From Cladosporium sp. IMV 00045 (Eukaryota; Ascomycota; Dothideomycetes; Cladosporiales; Cladosporiaceae): a DNA stretch of 64,000 nucleotides. The notes under the pieces are model-generated. The model was not told where the DNA came from, searched no databases, and saw only the letters and a program-made list of their open reading frames with translations. The DNA is taken from contig MSJI02000741.1 in the NCBI GenBank assembly GCA_001931905.2, positions 62,001 through 126,000 on the forward strand. The letters are read 5' to 3'. Shown here one piece after another: positions 55,181 through 64,000 of the stretch; position 1 is the first letter of the stretch, and the number at the start of each line of letters is the position of its first letter. A program made the position numbers and the translations under genes.

Positions 55181-56835
55181 ATGTATTTCCAAAAGACTAT
55201 CAGTGGCACGATTGCCGGATTGACCCTCACGCCTTGGGTTGCTGCTGGGTCAGAAAGAGGGCAAGCTGCCTGCACGTCGGATGCGATCCCTCATCCTAAT
55301 GTGTTCAGCGCCGAGATTTTGAAAATCACAGCAGCCGAGTACCAGAACCAGACAATACTCTCTGACGATGCAGCATTTCCTGCCAACTTGACCGTGTCGT
55401 ACTGCGGCGTCAATGTGTGGGTAGCCTCGTGAGACATGCGATATATTTGCAACACAGCTAGCTGACTGAGACCAGGTCATACACACATCTTGGCTGGGAC
55501 GATGTCGTCAACATCAACGTCTGGCTTCCGCTCAATGACTGGAATGGACGTTTCCAAGGACTAGGCGGAGGCGGATATCAAACAGGCGCAGGGCCGGCCA
55601 GTCTTGTGTCGGCCGTTCACGATGGCTACTCCGCAGCAACCACTGACGGTGGTCATGCAGACGAAACTGCTGACGATGCCGCACCATCACACTGGGCTCT
55701 CCATTCACCTGGCAATATCAACCTGCCACTTCTCTATGACTTCGCTTCAGTCGCACTGTCAGACCTTGCAATCATTGGCAAAGCGATCACCGAAAGCTAC
55801 TACGGCAAGAAGCCGGATTACTCGTACTGGACTGGCTGTTCGACCGGTGGAAGGCAAGGGATGATGCTGGCTCAGCGATATCCGGATCTGTACGATGGTA
55901 TCCTGGCGTTGGCACCTGCTATCAACTGGGACACGTTCCTCGTCACTGAGTACTGGCCGCAGCAGGTCATGAATCAGCTTGGCGTCTACCCGCCGCCATG
56001 TGAGCTTGAGGCTTTCACCCAAGCTGCAATCGACGCGTGCGATGGGCTTGATGGTCTGGAAGATGGTGTCATCACGAATGCGAATGAATGCAAGTTCGAC
56101 CCTCACTCTGTGGTCGGAAAAGAATTCACCTGCGGAGACGACGAGACCCAAGTCTTCACCACTGAAGGTGCAACTGTGGCCGACGCAGCGTGGACAGGAT
56201 TGATAGATCCTTCTGGAGAGAGGCAATGGTGGGGTCTTAACAAAGACGCGAACCTGTCTGGCATCGCGGGAACGGTGGCCGCAACAGCCAACTCATCAGC
56301 CAAAGGAGCACCCTTCCGACACTCAGTTGACTGGATCAAGTGGTTCATCGCCAAAAATCCATCCTTTGACATCGCAAACTTGTCGAACGAAGAGTACTTC
56401 AGCATTCTGCATCAATCGCGCAATCAGTTTTCCAGCGTAATAGGAACGTCTGATCCAGATCTCAGCCTTTTCAAAACACTCGGTGGCAAAATAATCACCT
56501 GGCACGGCTTGGCTGACGAGGTCATCTTTCCAAACGGCACCGAAGACTACTACAAGAGGGTTTCAGAGAAGATTCCCAACGTCCAAGACTTTTACCGCAT
56601 TTTCGAAGCACCTGGAATTGGACACTGCAGTGGTGGTTCTGGTGCGCAGCCGGTGGGCGAGCTTGAGGCTTTAGTCGATTGGGTCGAACTTGGTCAGGCG
56701 CCTGACACCTTGTCAGCCGTCAATACTACTCAGAGTGACGAAGGAAAGGTTTCACGCAAGATTTGCGCGTGGCCGAAGGTGCAGAAGTATAATGGAGGCG
56801 ATCCTGCTGTGGCGGAAAGCTTCGACTGCGTGTAG
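55181..56835 (+). CDS. secreted tannase/feruloyl esterase
   Basis: Hydrolyses ester bonds of gallates or cell-wall ferulates. Two exons (55181-55416, 55476-56835; GTGGGT donor, ACCAG acceptor) give 531 aa. A signal-like N-terminus (KTISGTIAGLTLTPWVAAG, cleavage near residue 22-30) precedes the mature enzyme, which starts ACTSDAIPHPNV. The family CS-D-HC arrangement is visible: SYWTGCSTGGRQGMML (nucleophile Ser next to Cys), LADEVIFPNG (Asp) and APGIGHCSGGSG (His next to Cys), where the two Cys form the disulfide that holds Ser and His. A calcium-binding loop is seen in DACDGLDGLEDGVITNANEC. Substrate (tannin or ferulate) cannot be told by eye. Confidence 0.92.
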
Positions 56836-57367
56836 AGATTGGCCGATAGTAATGCCATCAAGATCTTTGCATGGAGGCGAATGCTCGAATCTCGGGACCT
56901 TACGTCGGCACGTGATTTTCGAAATATTCCTTGTAAAGAATCTAAGCAATAAGACCGTTTACTAGATTCGAGTGCTCATGCCATGCTGCTATGTTTAACT
57001 CTGACATCCACATGTGACGACTTATTAGAGCTTGAGACGTGGCGTCATATCTGTTTAAATCAGCGCATAGGTGGATGCTGTAATGTTGAATCAGAGCCTC
57101 CTACCAATAAAGCGCTGACACACCCAATTTACCTATGTTTCCCCGCTCGTTGATCGCGATCGAGCTCCACAACTACATGTACATCCTCTGATCCAGCATT
57201 AACCTCATTGACAACTTTTCAGCAATACATCATCTTGAAAAGTACATCCGACGTCGTGGTTGAAAGCACTGTCAATTGTTACATGGAAGGAATCAAAGAA
57301 GGAACCTCACAGCACCAGTAGCCGCATTCCACCAATCTGAACCACCCAACCGTAAACTAATCAAACT
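56836..57367. other. intergenic
   Basis: Spacer between two co-directional genes; no supported feature. Confidence 0.45.
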
Positions 57368-58228
57368 ATGCCTGGACGCCTAGAAAACCGCACCGCCATT
57401 GTAACCGGCTCTTCCGGCTCTTTAGGCCAAGCAATAGCCCTCGCCCTCGCCTCCGAAGGAGCCAACATCTGCTGCGTGGACCTCTTCGCCGCGCCACGAA
57501 ACCAGATAAACCCAACCACAGGCAAAGCAGACGACTACCACAACCGCCGCACTGACGGCGACACCACGCTATCAACCCTTCACAGAACTTATGGAGAAAA
57601 CCGCGCGATCTTCGTACAAACCGACGTGACCTCCCCCTCAGCCTGGCAAGCCGCAATCGCCACCTGCTTGCAACATTTTGGACGTCTAGACATCCTCTGC
57701 AACAACGCAGGGATCTCAGTCGAGTCTACGCACGAGCGTCCACTCCCCGTGCACGAAACGAGCGAAGAGGACTGGGACCGCACGCTAGTGATCAACTCGA
57801 AATCCGTGTTCCTGGGCTGCAAGTACGGCATCCAGCAAATGCTGGCGCAAACGCCACTGCCCGGGGCGAGGGACCGGGGGTGTATCGTCAACACGTCATC
57901 GGTGCAAGGCCTCGTGGCGTACTACAACACGCCGGCGTATTGCGCGTCGAAAGGCGCTGTGAGCCAGCTGACGAGGCAGGTTGCGCTGGACTATGCGAAG
58001 GAGAAGATCAGGTGTAATGCTGTGTGTCCTGGGTTCTTGCAGACGACTATGACGCAGAATTTGCAGGGGGATCAGGAGGCGAGGAGGAAGATTGATCAGG
58101 CGCATCCGTTGGGAGGTATGGGTGAGGTGGATGATGTGGCGAGGAGTGTGGTGTTTTTGGCGAGTGAGGATGCCGCTTGGATGACTGGAGTAAATCTGCC
58201 GATTGATGGGGGCTACACTGTGTTGTGA
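57368..58228 (+). CDS. classical short-chain dehydrogenase/reductase
   Basis: NAD(P)-dependent oxidoreductase of the classical SDR class; single exon, 286 aa. Marks in order: cofactor loop TGSSGSLGQAIA (about 14-25), an acidic residue after the second strand (CCVDLF, favouring NAD), DILCNNAGIS (NNAG at about 114-117), catalytic Ser in NTSSVQGLVAYYNTPAYCASKGA (Tyr and Lys of YxxxK at about 194-198), PGFLQTTMT and the C-terminal FLASEDAAWMTGVNLPIDGGYTVL. An insert of about 25 residues rich in Asn/Thr/Gly (PTTGKADDYHNRRTDGDTTL) between the second and third strands is longer than usual. Substrate unknown. Codon usage is C/G-rich at third positions compared with neighbours. Confidence 0.93.
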   Translation: MPGRLENRTAIVTGSSGSLGQAIALALASEGANICCVDLFAAPRNQINPTTGKADDYHNRRTDGDTTLSTLHRTYGENRAIFVQTDVTSPSAWQAAIATCLQHFGRLDILCNNAGISVESTHERPLPVHETSEEDWDRTLVINSKSVFLGCKYGIQQMLAQTPLPGARDRGCIVNTSSVQGLVAYYNTPAYCASKGAVSQLTRQVALDYAKEKIRCNAVCPGFLQTTMTQNLQGDQEARRKIDQAHPLGGMGEVDDVARSVVFLASEDAAWMTGVNLPIDGGYTVL

Positions 58229-58569
58229 TGTAGCTTTTTGACAAGACATGAGGATGCAATGAGAAGGAAGGCACAATTGTGAAATGCAGAATTTTCCTTG
58301 TGAATTACATTATGCAGCTTGAAAAGAGACTGCAGGGTGTAGCAAGCCAGCCCTCGCTTCTGCCCATCGCGTGCATAATAAAAGAACCATTGCTTCGCTC
58401 AATCGCTGTCGTTAACCATGCATGTCGGGTATCCCATTAAACACCAGTGTGAACGCCATTTTAGAACCAATCATCCGTCATGTAGCTGGGCTACACGTTG
58501 GACTTGAGGGTAATGCATGTGTAACTTGGGAGTCACAATGCAGACAGAGGGTGGGTGATGACGCCCAGC
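58229..58569. other. convergent intergenic region
   Basis: 3' flanks of the SDR and GPI-protein genes; nothing else seen. Confidence 0.5.
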
Positions 58570-59583
58570 TTAGAGAATGAGCACACCAGCCATGGCGGCA
58601 GCGAGGCCTCCCATAGCGACGTGCTTGGCGCCAGCGGCGTTGGTGGGCTGCTCAGCCGGCGGGGCCTCGGTGGTGGAAGCCTGGCCAGCGCCGACCTCAG
58701 TGCTGGAAGAGTAGTCGGTGGCAGTCGGGCCCTCAGTGGTTGACGCGCCCTCGGACTCAGAGTCAGTCTCAGTCGGCGACTCGGTGGCAGCCCCGGAAGT
58801 CTCAGAAGTCGGAGCGGCAGTGTAGGACGGCGGAGCAGTGCTCTCGCCACCAGTCGGGTTGGCGGTGGACTCGGCCGGAGAGGACTCAGCCGGGGAAGAC
58901 TCAGCAGAGGTCGGGGCGGTCGGAGCCTCAGAGTTGGTGGTCGCAACAGCAGAGGTACCAGCCGGGTTGGCAGTGCTCTCGCCAGCAGAGGTCGGAGTCT
59001 CGTCGGTCTCGCTCGACTCAGGAGCGGTGGCGACCGGAGTCGTGCCCTCCGGAGCGGAGGTCGGGGCGCTGCCGTAGGAGCCCGGGGAGGAAGCACCCGG
59101 AGAAACCGAGGCCGGAGAGGTAGCTATGGAAGTCTGTGAGTTTTCCACGTCCGTAGGATTCGAGGTGGGTTGAGGAGAATCGGATGGTGATGGAGAAGTG
59201 GGCTCGGCGGTGGCAGGCAGGCTCGTCAACCCATAGCTCGAAAAGAGTTCGGGGATGAAACTGAGGGATTGAAATGAGGAATCGGTGGCGTGGGCAGAGG
59301 AAAGTGCGGAGAAGGCATTGTAGTATGCAGAAGACAGAATTGAGAGGGCATTGGTGGCATCTGGGCCATTGCTGGGGTCTTGACGGGCAGCAATGGAATG
59401 ACACTCACCAGCACCACAATTGGTCTCGGTGACGGTGACGGTCACTAGATGTATGTTAACGATTGCGGCTCACGTGGATACTCGAGGGTGAACTCGATTG
59501 AGGGAGGGGTGACGTGGCTTACCAGTCTGGCCAGCGACGGCGGCGATGAGCGCGGCGACGCCGAAGACGAGGGAGGAGCGCAT
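58570..59583 (-). CDS. GPI-anchored Ser/Thr-rich cell-wall protein
   Basis: Two exons (59583-59523, 59444-58570) give 311 aa. Exon 1 encodes the signal peptide MRSSLVFGVAALIAAVAGQTG; after the GTAAGC-TAG intron follow VTVTVTETNCGAGEC and a helical segment NALSILSSAYYNAFSALSSA (about 55-75). The remaining 200 residues are Ser/Thr/Pro/Glu-rich with repeats of the type SSPAESSPAEST and ESSETDETPTSAGEST, expected to be heavily O-glycosylated. The C-terminus has a small-residue omega region (TNAAGA) and hydrophobic tail HVAMGGLAAAMAGVLIL, the signal for a GPI anchor. A likely wall or plasma-membrane surface protein. A second, in-frame 48-nt intron may start at a GTGAGT just after NCGA. Confidence 0.88.
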
Positions 59584-61501
59584 GTTGTGATGTTGATGAT
59601 GATGAGGTAGTGGATGTGGCGTGGATGGGTTGATGTTTGGTAGAAGAGGGATAGTTTGGTACGGATGAGAGTGAGAGTGTGGGTATGTTTTGGAATCGCG
59701 TGTGAAGAGTCGCGGTGTGGGCTGGGCGAGGGCAAAAGGTTAAATGTTTCGACGGGGTGCTGGGAGTGAGAAGGCGCACGGACCACTTAGGCAGGTTGCT
59801 CCTTCCCGCCACTCGCCTTGTTTTGTTTGCACAGCAGTCACTCCAATCTACACCGTGGCGGCGCCCATACACCATGTCGTGCTACACCGCATTCACTTGA
59901 GACAAGTCGATCATGGCTGCGGCGCAGTGTGCATGCGTTCCGCGCGAGCTCGAAGCCTGTTCCTGTCCATCCACCTCCACCTTGAAAGCTCCCCTGCATC
60001 GATCCCACATTTCGCCCCAGACGACCGCATGTGTCTTGCTCGATCAGGGATAAGACATGGAGAAACGCTTTCTTGTCGCTGGGATTGATGAATCTTTGGA
60101 AACGTGCGACACCAGTATTCTCTCCGCGAGACAAGCCTGTGTCTTTGAGATTGCGGAGAGAGGGCGCGCTTGAGGTGAAGTGAGGTTGGGGATCTCTAAG
60201 CTGGTGGTTGGAGAGGTGACGTTCGACTGCGGCTAACGCTCTTAGCGCCCCGCTGCTTCGGTTCCTTCTACCATGCTTTTTTGCTGCCAGGGCGAGGGAG
60301 CTTTTACGAGATATCTCAAGCAAGGAATCAAGCACACAATCTGCACGACCAAGCAAGCATTGGCTTGATTCGCATGCTCTACAGCTTGTTCTCTTGTCGT
60401 TTGCAGCCATCACCGCGACCAACGCAATTGGCTCTCCGGTTTCCCCGGCGATGCAGCCTCCTGTGGCTGCATCTGTTGTTGCAAGCGCTGTGTGCTCGTG
60501 AAACCAGGTCGGACCGCTCGTCCAACTGCATCCAACATTCTCGAGTCCCTGGTCGTGCGCAAGGAAGTAACGATGCACAATGGAGCGCAAAGGCTTGCGA
60601 AAGCAGCAAATGGCCGCCATAGCCGGTCAAATCCTCAATCTGGCGCACGCAACCCAGAGAGGCACATTTTTGACCTTTACAATGTAGGTAATAATTTTGA
60701 CATGAGGAATGCCAACGGCGGTTGCAGTCTTGGTTTGTGCTTCTAAGCTGTGGCAAAGAGCACAAATACAACGTCGTGTGAGGGACGCGTGTTGGCGGTG
60801 CATAGGCTTGCATTGACAAACGCAGTGTTTCATTATAGTACACGATGACACTATTGGAGTATCTCGCGCAGATCCAGTCAAGTAATTGTCATCACAAACA
60901 ATGCGGCCTACATGTAGGGTTGATGATAGATGGAAACGAAATTTACATCAATATTGTGAGAAATTTGTGTTACATTCAAGATGCTGTGTAAATGTGATAG
61001 ATCGAGGCTCCGCATCATATGAAGGCTGAGACACGGCATTGCCAGGGCTCGAAGGCGGTTGACTACTACGATTGATTGAGTTAGCAAGGTCTCTTGCAAT
61101 GTCTTCTCAAATATAATTGGACAAGGTAGGGCGTTGTCAGACAGCAGTTGGACTATAATATGAATCGACATTGTGATTCCGATCAGGTCTGTGTATTATA
61201 TGCTTCATCACAGAAGTTGGGGAGAATAAGCAAAAGAAGAAAGTGACATACCTGATTCATTGCTGCCAGTATCGCTCGTCAAGTCCGTGATTTGCAATAC
61301 CGGCAAAGTGGGTGTAAGAATGTTCGTCTCATATCTCTGCAAGCTGGGTTAAATACACGAAGTTTCCCGCTTCACCTCCCCTTTTCGGCTGCGACTTCCG
61401 TCACAGCACCCGCTTCACTTCCATGACCGACAGCGCGATTCATGGCGTAATCGCCGCGCTCTCATCCTACACTCTTCCACCACAACAACACATATTCGCA
61501 C
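59584..61501. other. 1.9-kb intergenic region, no gene seen
   Basis: ORFs of up to 260 codons on the reverse strand (59838-60620) have Cys/Arg/His-rich random-like composition and overlap other open frames. I see no RNA gene or repeat. Confidence 0.5.
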
Positions 61502-62202
61502 ATGGAGAACCTGAGTCTCCATGATGCCGGCCCCCAAGGCCAGTCTGGTCCGCCGCCGATGGGCCAGCAACCTCCGCCTCAGCAGAACCTAGGCGCACCG
61601 CCGCCTCCAGTACCGCAGCTACCTCCTCAGATGTTCACGACGGCTGCGCAATTACTCGATCTCACCGACAGTGAGTGCGACGGAGGCCGAATCGAATTTT
61701 GGGAAGCGCTGACATGATTGCGCTAAAGAGAAGCTTATGGTCGCTCTGAGAGATGGGCGCAAGTTGGTTGGAGTGTTGAGAAGCTGGGATCAGTTCGGTA
61801 TGCATACGGGTAGCAAAAGGAACGGCAAAGTAAAATGCGGGTCTAATGCATGGACTCGCAGGAAATCTGGTGCTTCAGGATACCGTCGAACGCCTGTTTG
61901 TCCAACAGCTTTACGCCGACATTGAACGCGGCCTCTTCCTTGTAAGAGGCGAGAACGTGTCGCTTTTGGGAGAAATTGTACGACGAACATCGCTTGCATC
62001 GAAGAGAGAGCGGGCTGACAATTCCCAGGATCTCGACAAGGATGACTACGTCCCTCCACCCTTCGAGCAGGCGCCAGTGGAGAAGGTCTTCGCCTTGAAG
62101 AAGGCAGAGGATGCACAGAGGAAGAAGTCGGACAAGTCAAAACAGAAGAAGCTTGCTGCTTTCGGCTTTGAGGGCGAGCACCACGGAGAGGCTATTTTGT
62201 AA
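61502..62202 (+). CDS. LSM1: LSM1, decapping-activator Sm-like protein
   Basis: Subunit that defines the cytoplasmic Lsm1-7 ring, which binds deadenylated mRNA 3' ends with Pat1 and promotes decapping in P-bodies. Three exons (61502-61670, 61729-61797, 61862-62202) give 192 aa. A Pro/Gln-rich N-terminus of about 45 residues is longer than in yeast. The Sm fold follows: Sm1 [34 protein letters not shown] and Sm2 GLFLVRGENVSLLGEI (RNA-binding RGEN). The C-terminal extension, FEQAPVEKVFALKKAEDAQRKKSDKSKQKK, is the Lys-rich helix typical of Lsm1 and not of other Lsm proteins. The intron donors are GTGAGT and GTATGC. Confidence 0.93.
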
Positions 62203-63428
62203 GGGAGAACGGCCACACGAGATCCCCAACTTGAAGGGCTATTGATGGATCGAGGGAACGAGGAAGCAAAGAAGCAAACAAATGGCTTCGAGGTGAATAT
62301 TTTACAGATGTTCCATACGTCTTGAACATGCGGACGTGCTCTTGCAAATAGCAGCCACTGCTACAATTCGGCTACAGTACAGTCTGATCTGCTCAATCCA
62401 CATACTTTTCAATGGCTGTGTGACTTCCGAGACGGGATGACGGTCGCAGAGAAAAGAGAGACAGGTCCCTTATCGGCAAGCATGTGTGATTGTTCATCTC
62501 TGCAATAATCTGAGCTCTTCGACGCTTGTGAAGATGTCCAATCAACGCATCTAAGAGCTACACCCCGTTGCCAAAGAGACTTTCGTCTATCGAAGGGCAA
62601 AAATCTCAATATTCGCCTGCTTAGCATCAGTGCAATTTGATTGCCTAACACATGGAAAACGAGTGCTTGATGTGCGTTGTACGATATGATGTGGCATGAT
62701 CTGGTGACCATTGTTTAACCTCACAACACATGCGCAAGCGGGCATGTGCGGCCCGAGCCTAGCCTACTTTAACCGTTCACTTCGCACTCGCAGCATTCAC
62801 TTACGTGCCTTCCCTCACTCTGAAATGGTTCTGCGACACACAAGCAGCAACATCGTCAAATCACGAGCAAACCATTCTATCAAACACACATGTCACGTTC
62901 ATGTCCCTATTCAACACAAACACGCAAGCAGAGTTGGGTGTGGATCTGAAGTGTGTTGAGTGAAGTGACCCGGTGACTGGAGTCCCGTCGACTTGCGTCA
63001 CAGTTGCTCCTTCCTTCCCTTGAGGTACGTTGAGCGCTTGCTCTTTTTTCCCAGCAAACGAAGCTTCCAACCTCCTCGATTTCCTATCTCTTTCAACACC
63101 GGCAACATCACCTCTCTTCTACTCGGATACATCACAACGGATTGCCCTTCCTCTCATCAACGCAACCTCATCGTGTCTCGCTTACGGATCCTTGGACTGC
63201 TTCTGGATTACGTGCTGGGTGCTGGTATACGGCTTACTTGACTCGACTCGACCGTGCTGGTATTCGCCTTCTGGACGATCAGATTTCTCCTGGCCACAGC
63301 AGCAGCAAGAGCAGAGTAGCAGAGCAGCAGCAGCCGACGCCTAACATCTACTGGACACCAGCTGGACCGCCGCTGTTTGTCTTGCAGTAGTTTTCGGTGA
63401 CGCAAAATAACTGACGGAGTCACAATAG
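62203..63428. other. intergenic and probable 5' leader of last gene
   Basis: No gene is supported up to about 63000. From 63140 an open frame ending in TPNIYWTPAGPPLFVLQ may be an upstream exon: a 45-46-nt GTAGTT...CTGAC...AATAG intron at 63384-63428 joins it in frame to the next gene. It has no ATG of its own. Confidence 0.4.
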
Positions 63429-64000
63429 GGAATACCAAACCGCCACCCAAGGCATCAAGGCCGGTCGGCCCGGCTCGTGGACTATTCAGTCCATATCTCC
63501 GGTCAGAGGCCTTTACGCCTCAGCCTCTCCTCCCAACCGCATACCCGGATCATACCATTTCGAAGTCAGCAGGGACTTCGTTTCAACCCCAGGCCGGACC
63601 ACCATTCACTACGACCGCGAGTGGAGTGCCATCCCTCAAGTCAACATGCCTGTTCGTCCACAAGCTCCTGCCATCGAATACGAGGATGGTGAAGACAGCA
63701 TTCACGTCGCATCCGCTCGCCCAATGGAAATCGACAGTAGCGACAAGGAAGAGGGCCCACTTTCGGACCACGAGAACCACACTCACTCAAAAACCAGCAA
63801 CAAACGACAGAAGACCATGAAACCTGACAGCACCAAACCTTCCGCGCAGCCGAGTACGGGCAAAGAAGACATCGAGATGGTGGACGTCGAAAGCAGCAAA
63901 TCCGACAATGACGATGACAATGTCACAGAGTATTCGTTCAAGTCAGAAGACTACGCTGATGAGAAGGAGTTCGAAGACGAACCTGATCTGGACGACGTTC
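63429..64000 (+). CDS. acidic, disordered protein, partial (runs off window)
   Basis: The frame is open from the acceptor at 63428 to the window end without a stop. It reads EYQTATQGIKAGRPGSWTI, VRGLYASASPPNRIPGSYHFEV, REWSAIPQVNMPVRPQAPAIEYE, then an increasingly acidic and Ser-rich stretch with PMEIDSSDKEEGPLSDHEN, NKRQKTMKPD (a possible nuclear signal) and DIEMVDVESSKSDNDDDN. The true start is uncertain: the first in-frame ATG is at 63646, but sequence before it also looks coding. Composition suggests a nuclear, chromatin-related or regulatory protein; I do not recognise the family. Confidence 0.55.

Noticed and set aside
58533..59096. Pro/Leu/Arg-rich reverse-strand ORF of 187 codons
   Set aside because: Out-of-frame reading of the Ser/Thr/Pro repeats of the GPI protein.
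59838..60620. 260-codon reverse-strand ORF
   Set aside because: Random-like composition, competing open frames on both strands and no splice or family support.
1..64000. CRISPR arrays, operons with ribosome binding sites, rRNA
   Set aside because: The window is eukaryotic nuclear DNA; no regularly spaced repeats or rRNA-like segments were seen.

Overview
This window is nuclear DNA of a filamentous ascomycete. Genes carry 45-80 bp introns with GTAAGT/GTATGT donors, CTAAC/CTGAC branch sites and CAG/TAG acceptors. The families are typical of Pezizomycotina: Zn2Cys6 regulators, many MFS carriers, CAZymes, GON7 and an Ama1-like APC/C activator. The window also holds a transposon whose core shows C-to-T (RIP-like) decay. 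A Dothideomycete (Mycosphaerellales-like) is my best guess, but it is only an inference.

Layout. 0-20 kb is mostly housekeeping and core genes: a truncated MDR dehydrogenase, GON7 (KEOPS), a GH51 arabinofuranosidase divergent from an MFS sugar porter, an Ama1/Mfr1-type APC/C activator, Rab geranylgeranyltransferase alpha (BET4), a long coiled-coil repeat protein, and a large propeller-like protein with a Lys-rich CaaX tail. 20-29 kb holds a ten-exon MFS sugar/polyol porter, a striking natural fusion of an MDR reductase with an SfnG-like flavin monooxygenase, and methionine sulfoxide reductase A. 29-49 kb looks like an accessory region: DHA1 efflux pump, isochorismatase-like hydrolase, two Zn2Cys6 regulators, an Aro8-like aminotransferase, a type-B carboxylesterase, an HpcH/HpaI aldolase and a Dal5-type anion permease. 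It is interrupted by a decayed repeat (about 34.2-35.3 kb) and a complete but RIP-decayed Fot1/pogo-like element with perfect 43-bp inverted repeats (42003-43854). 50-64 kb carries a DUF2235 (Tle1-like) hydrolase, an SSU1-type sulfite pump, a secreted tannase/feruloyl esterase, an SDR, a GPI-anchored Ser/Thr-rich wall protein, LSM1 and the start of an acidic protein that runs off the window.

How genes may work together (inference). GH51 and the adjacent sugar porter share a promoter region with a XlnR/AraR-type site and could serve arabinose use. The 29-49 kb genes have no PKS, NRPS or terpene backbone and look more like uptake and breakdown of an amide, ester or amino-acid-derived compound than classical secondary metabolism. 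The SfnG fusion, MsrA and SSU1 share a sulfur theme but are not tightly clustered.

Three genes (coiled-coil protein, aminotransferase, first Zn2Cys6 regulator) each need a one-base change to read through. They are either recent pseudogenes or assembly indels. Exon boundaries were assigned by eye from splice motifs and frame continuity. No similarity search was run; family names rest on remembered motifs.
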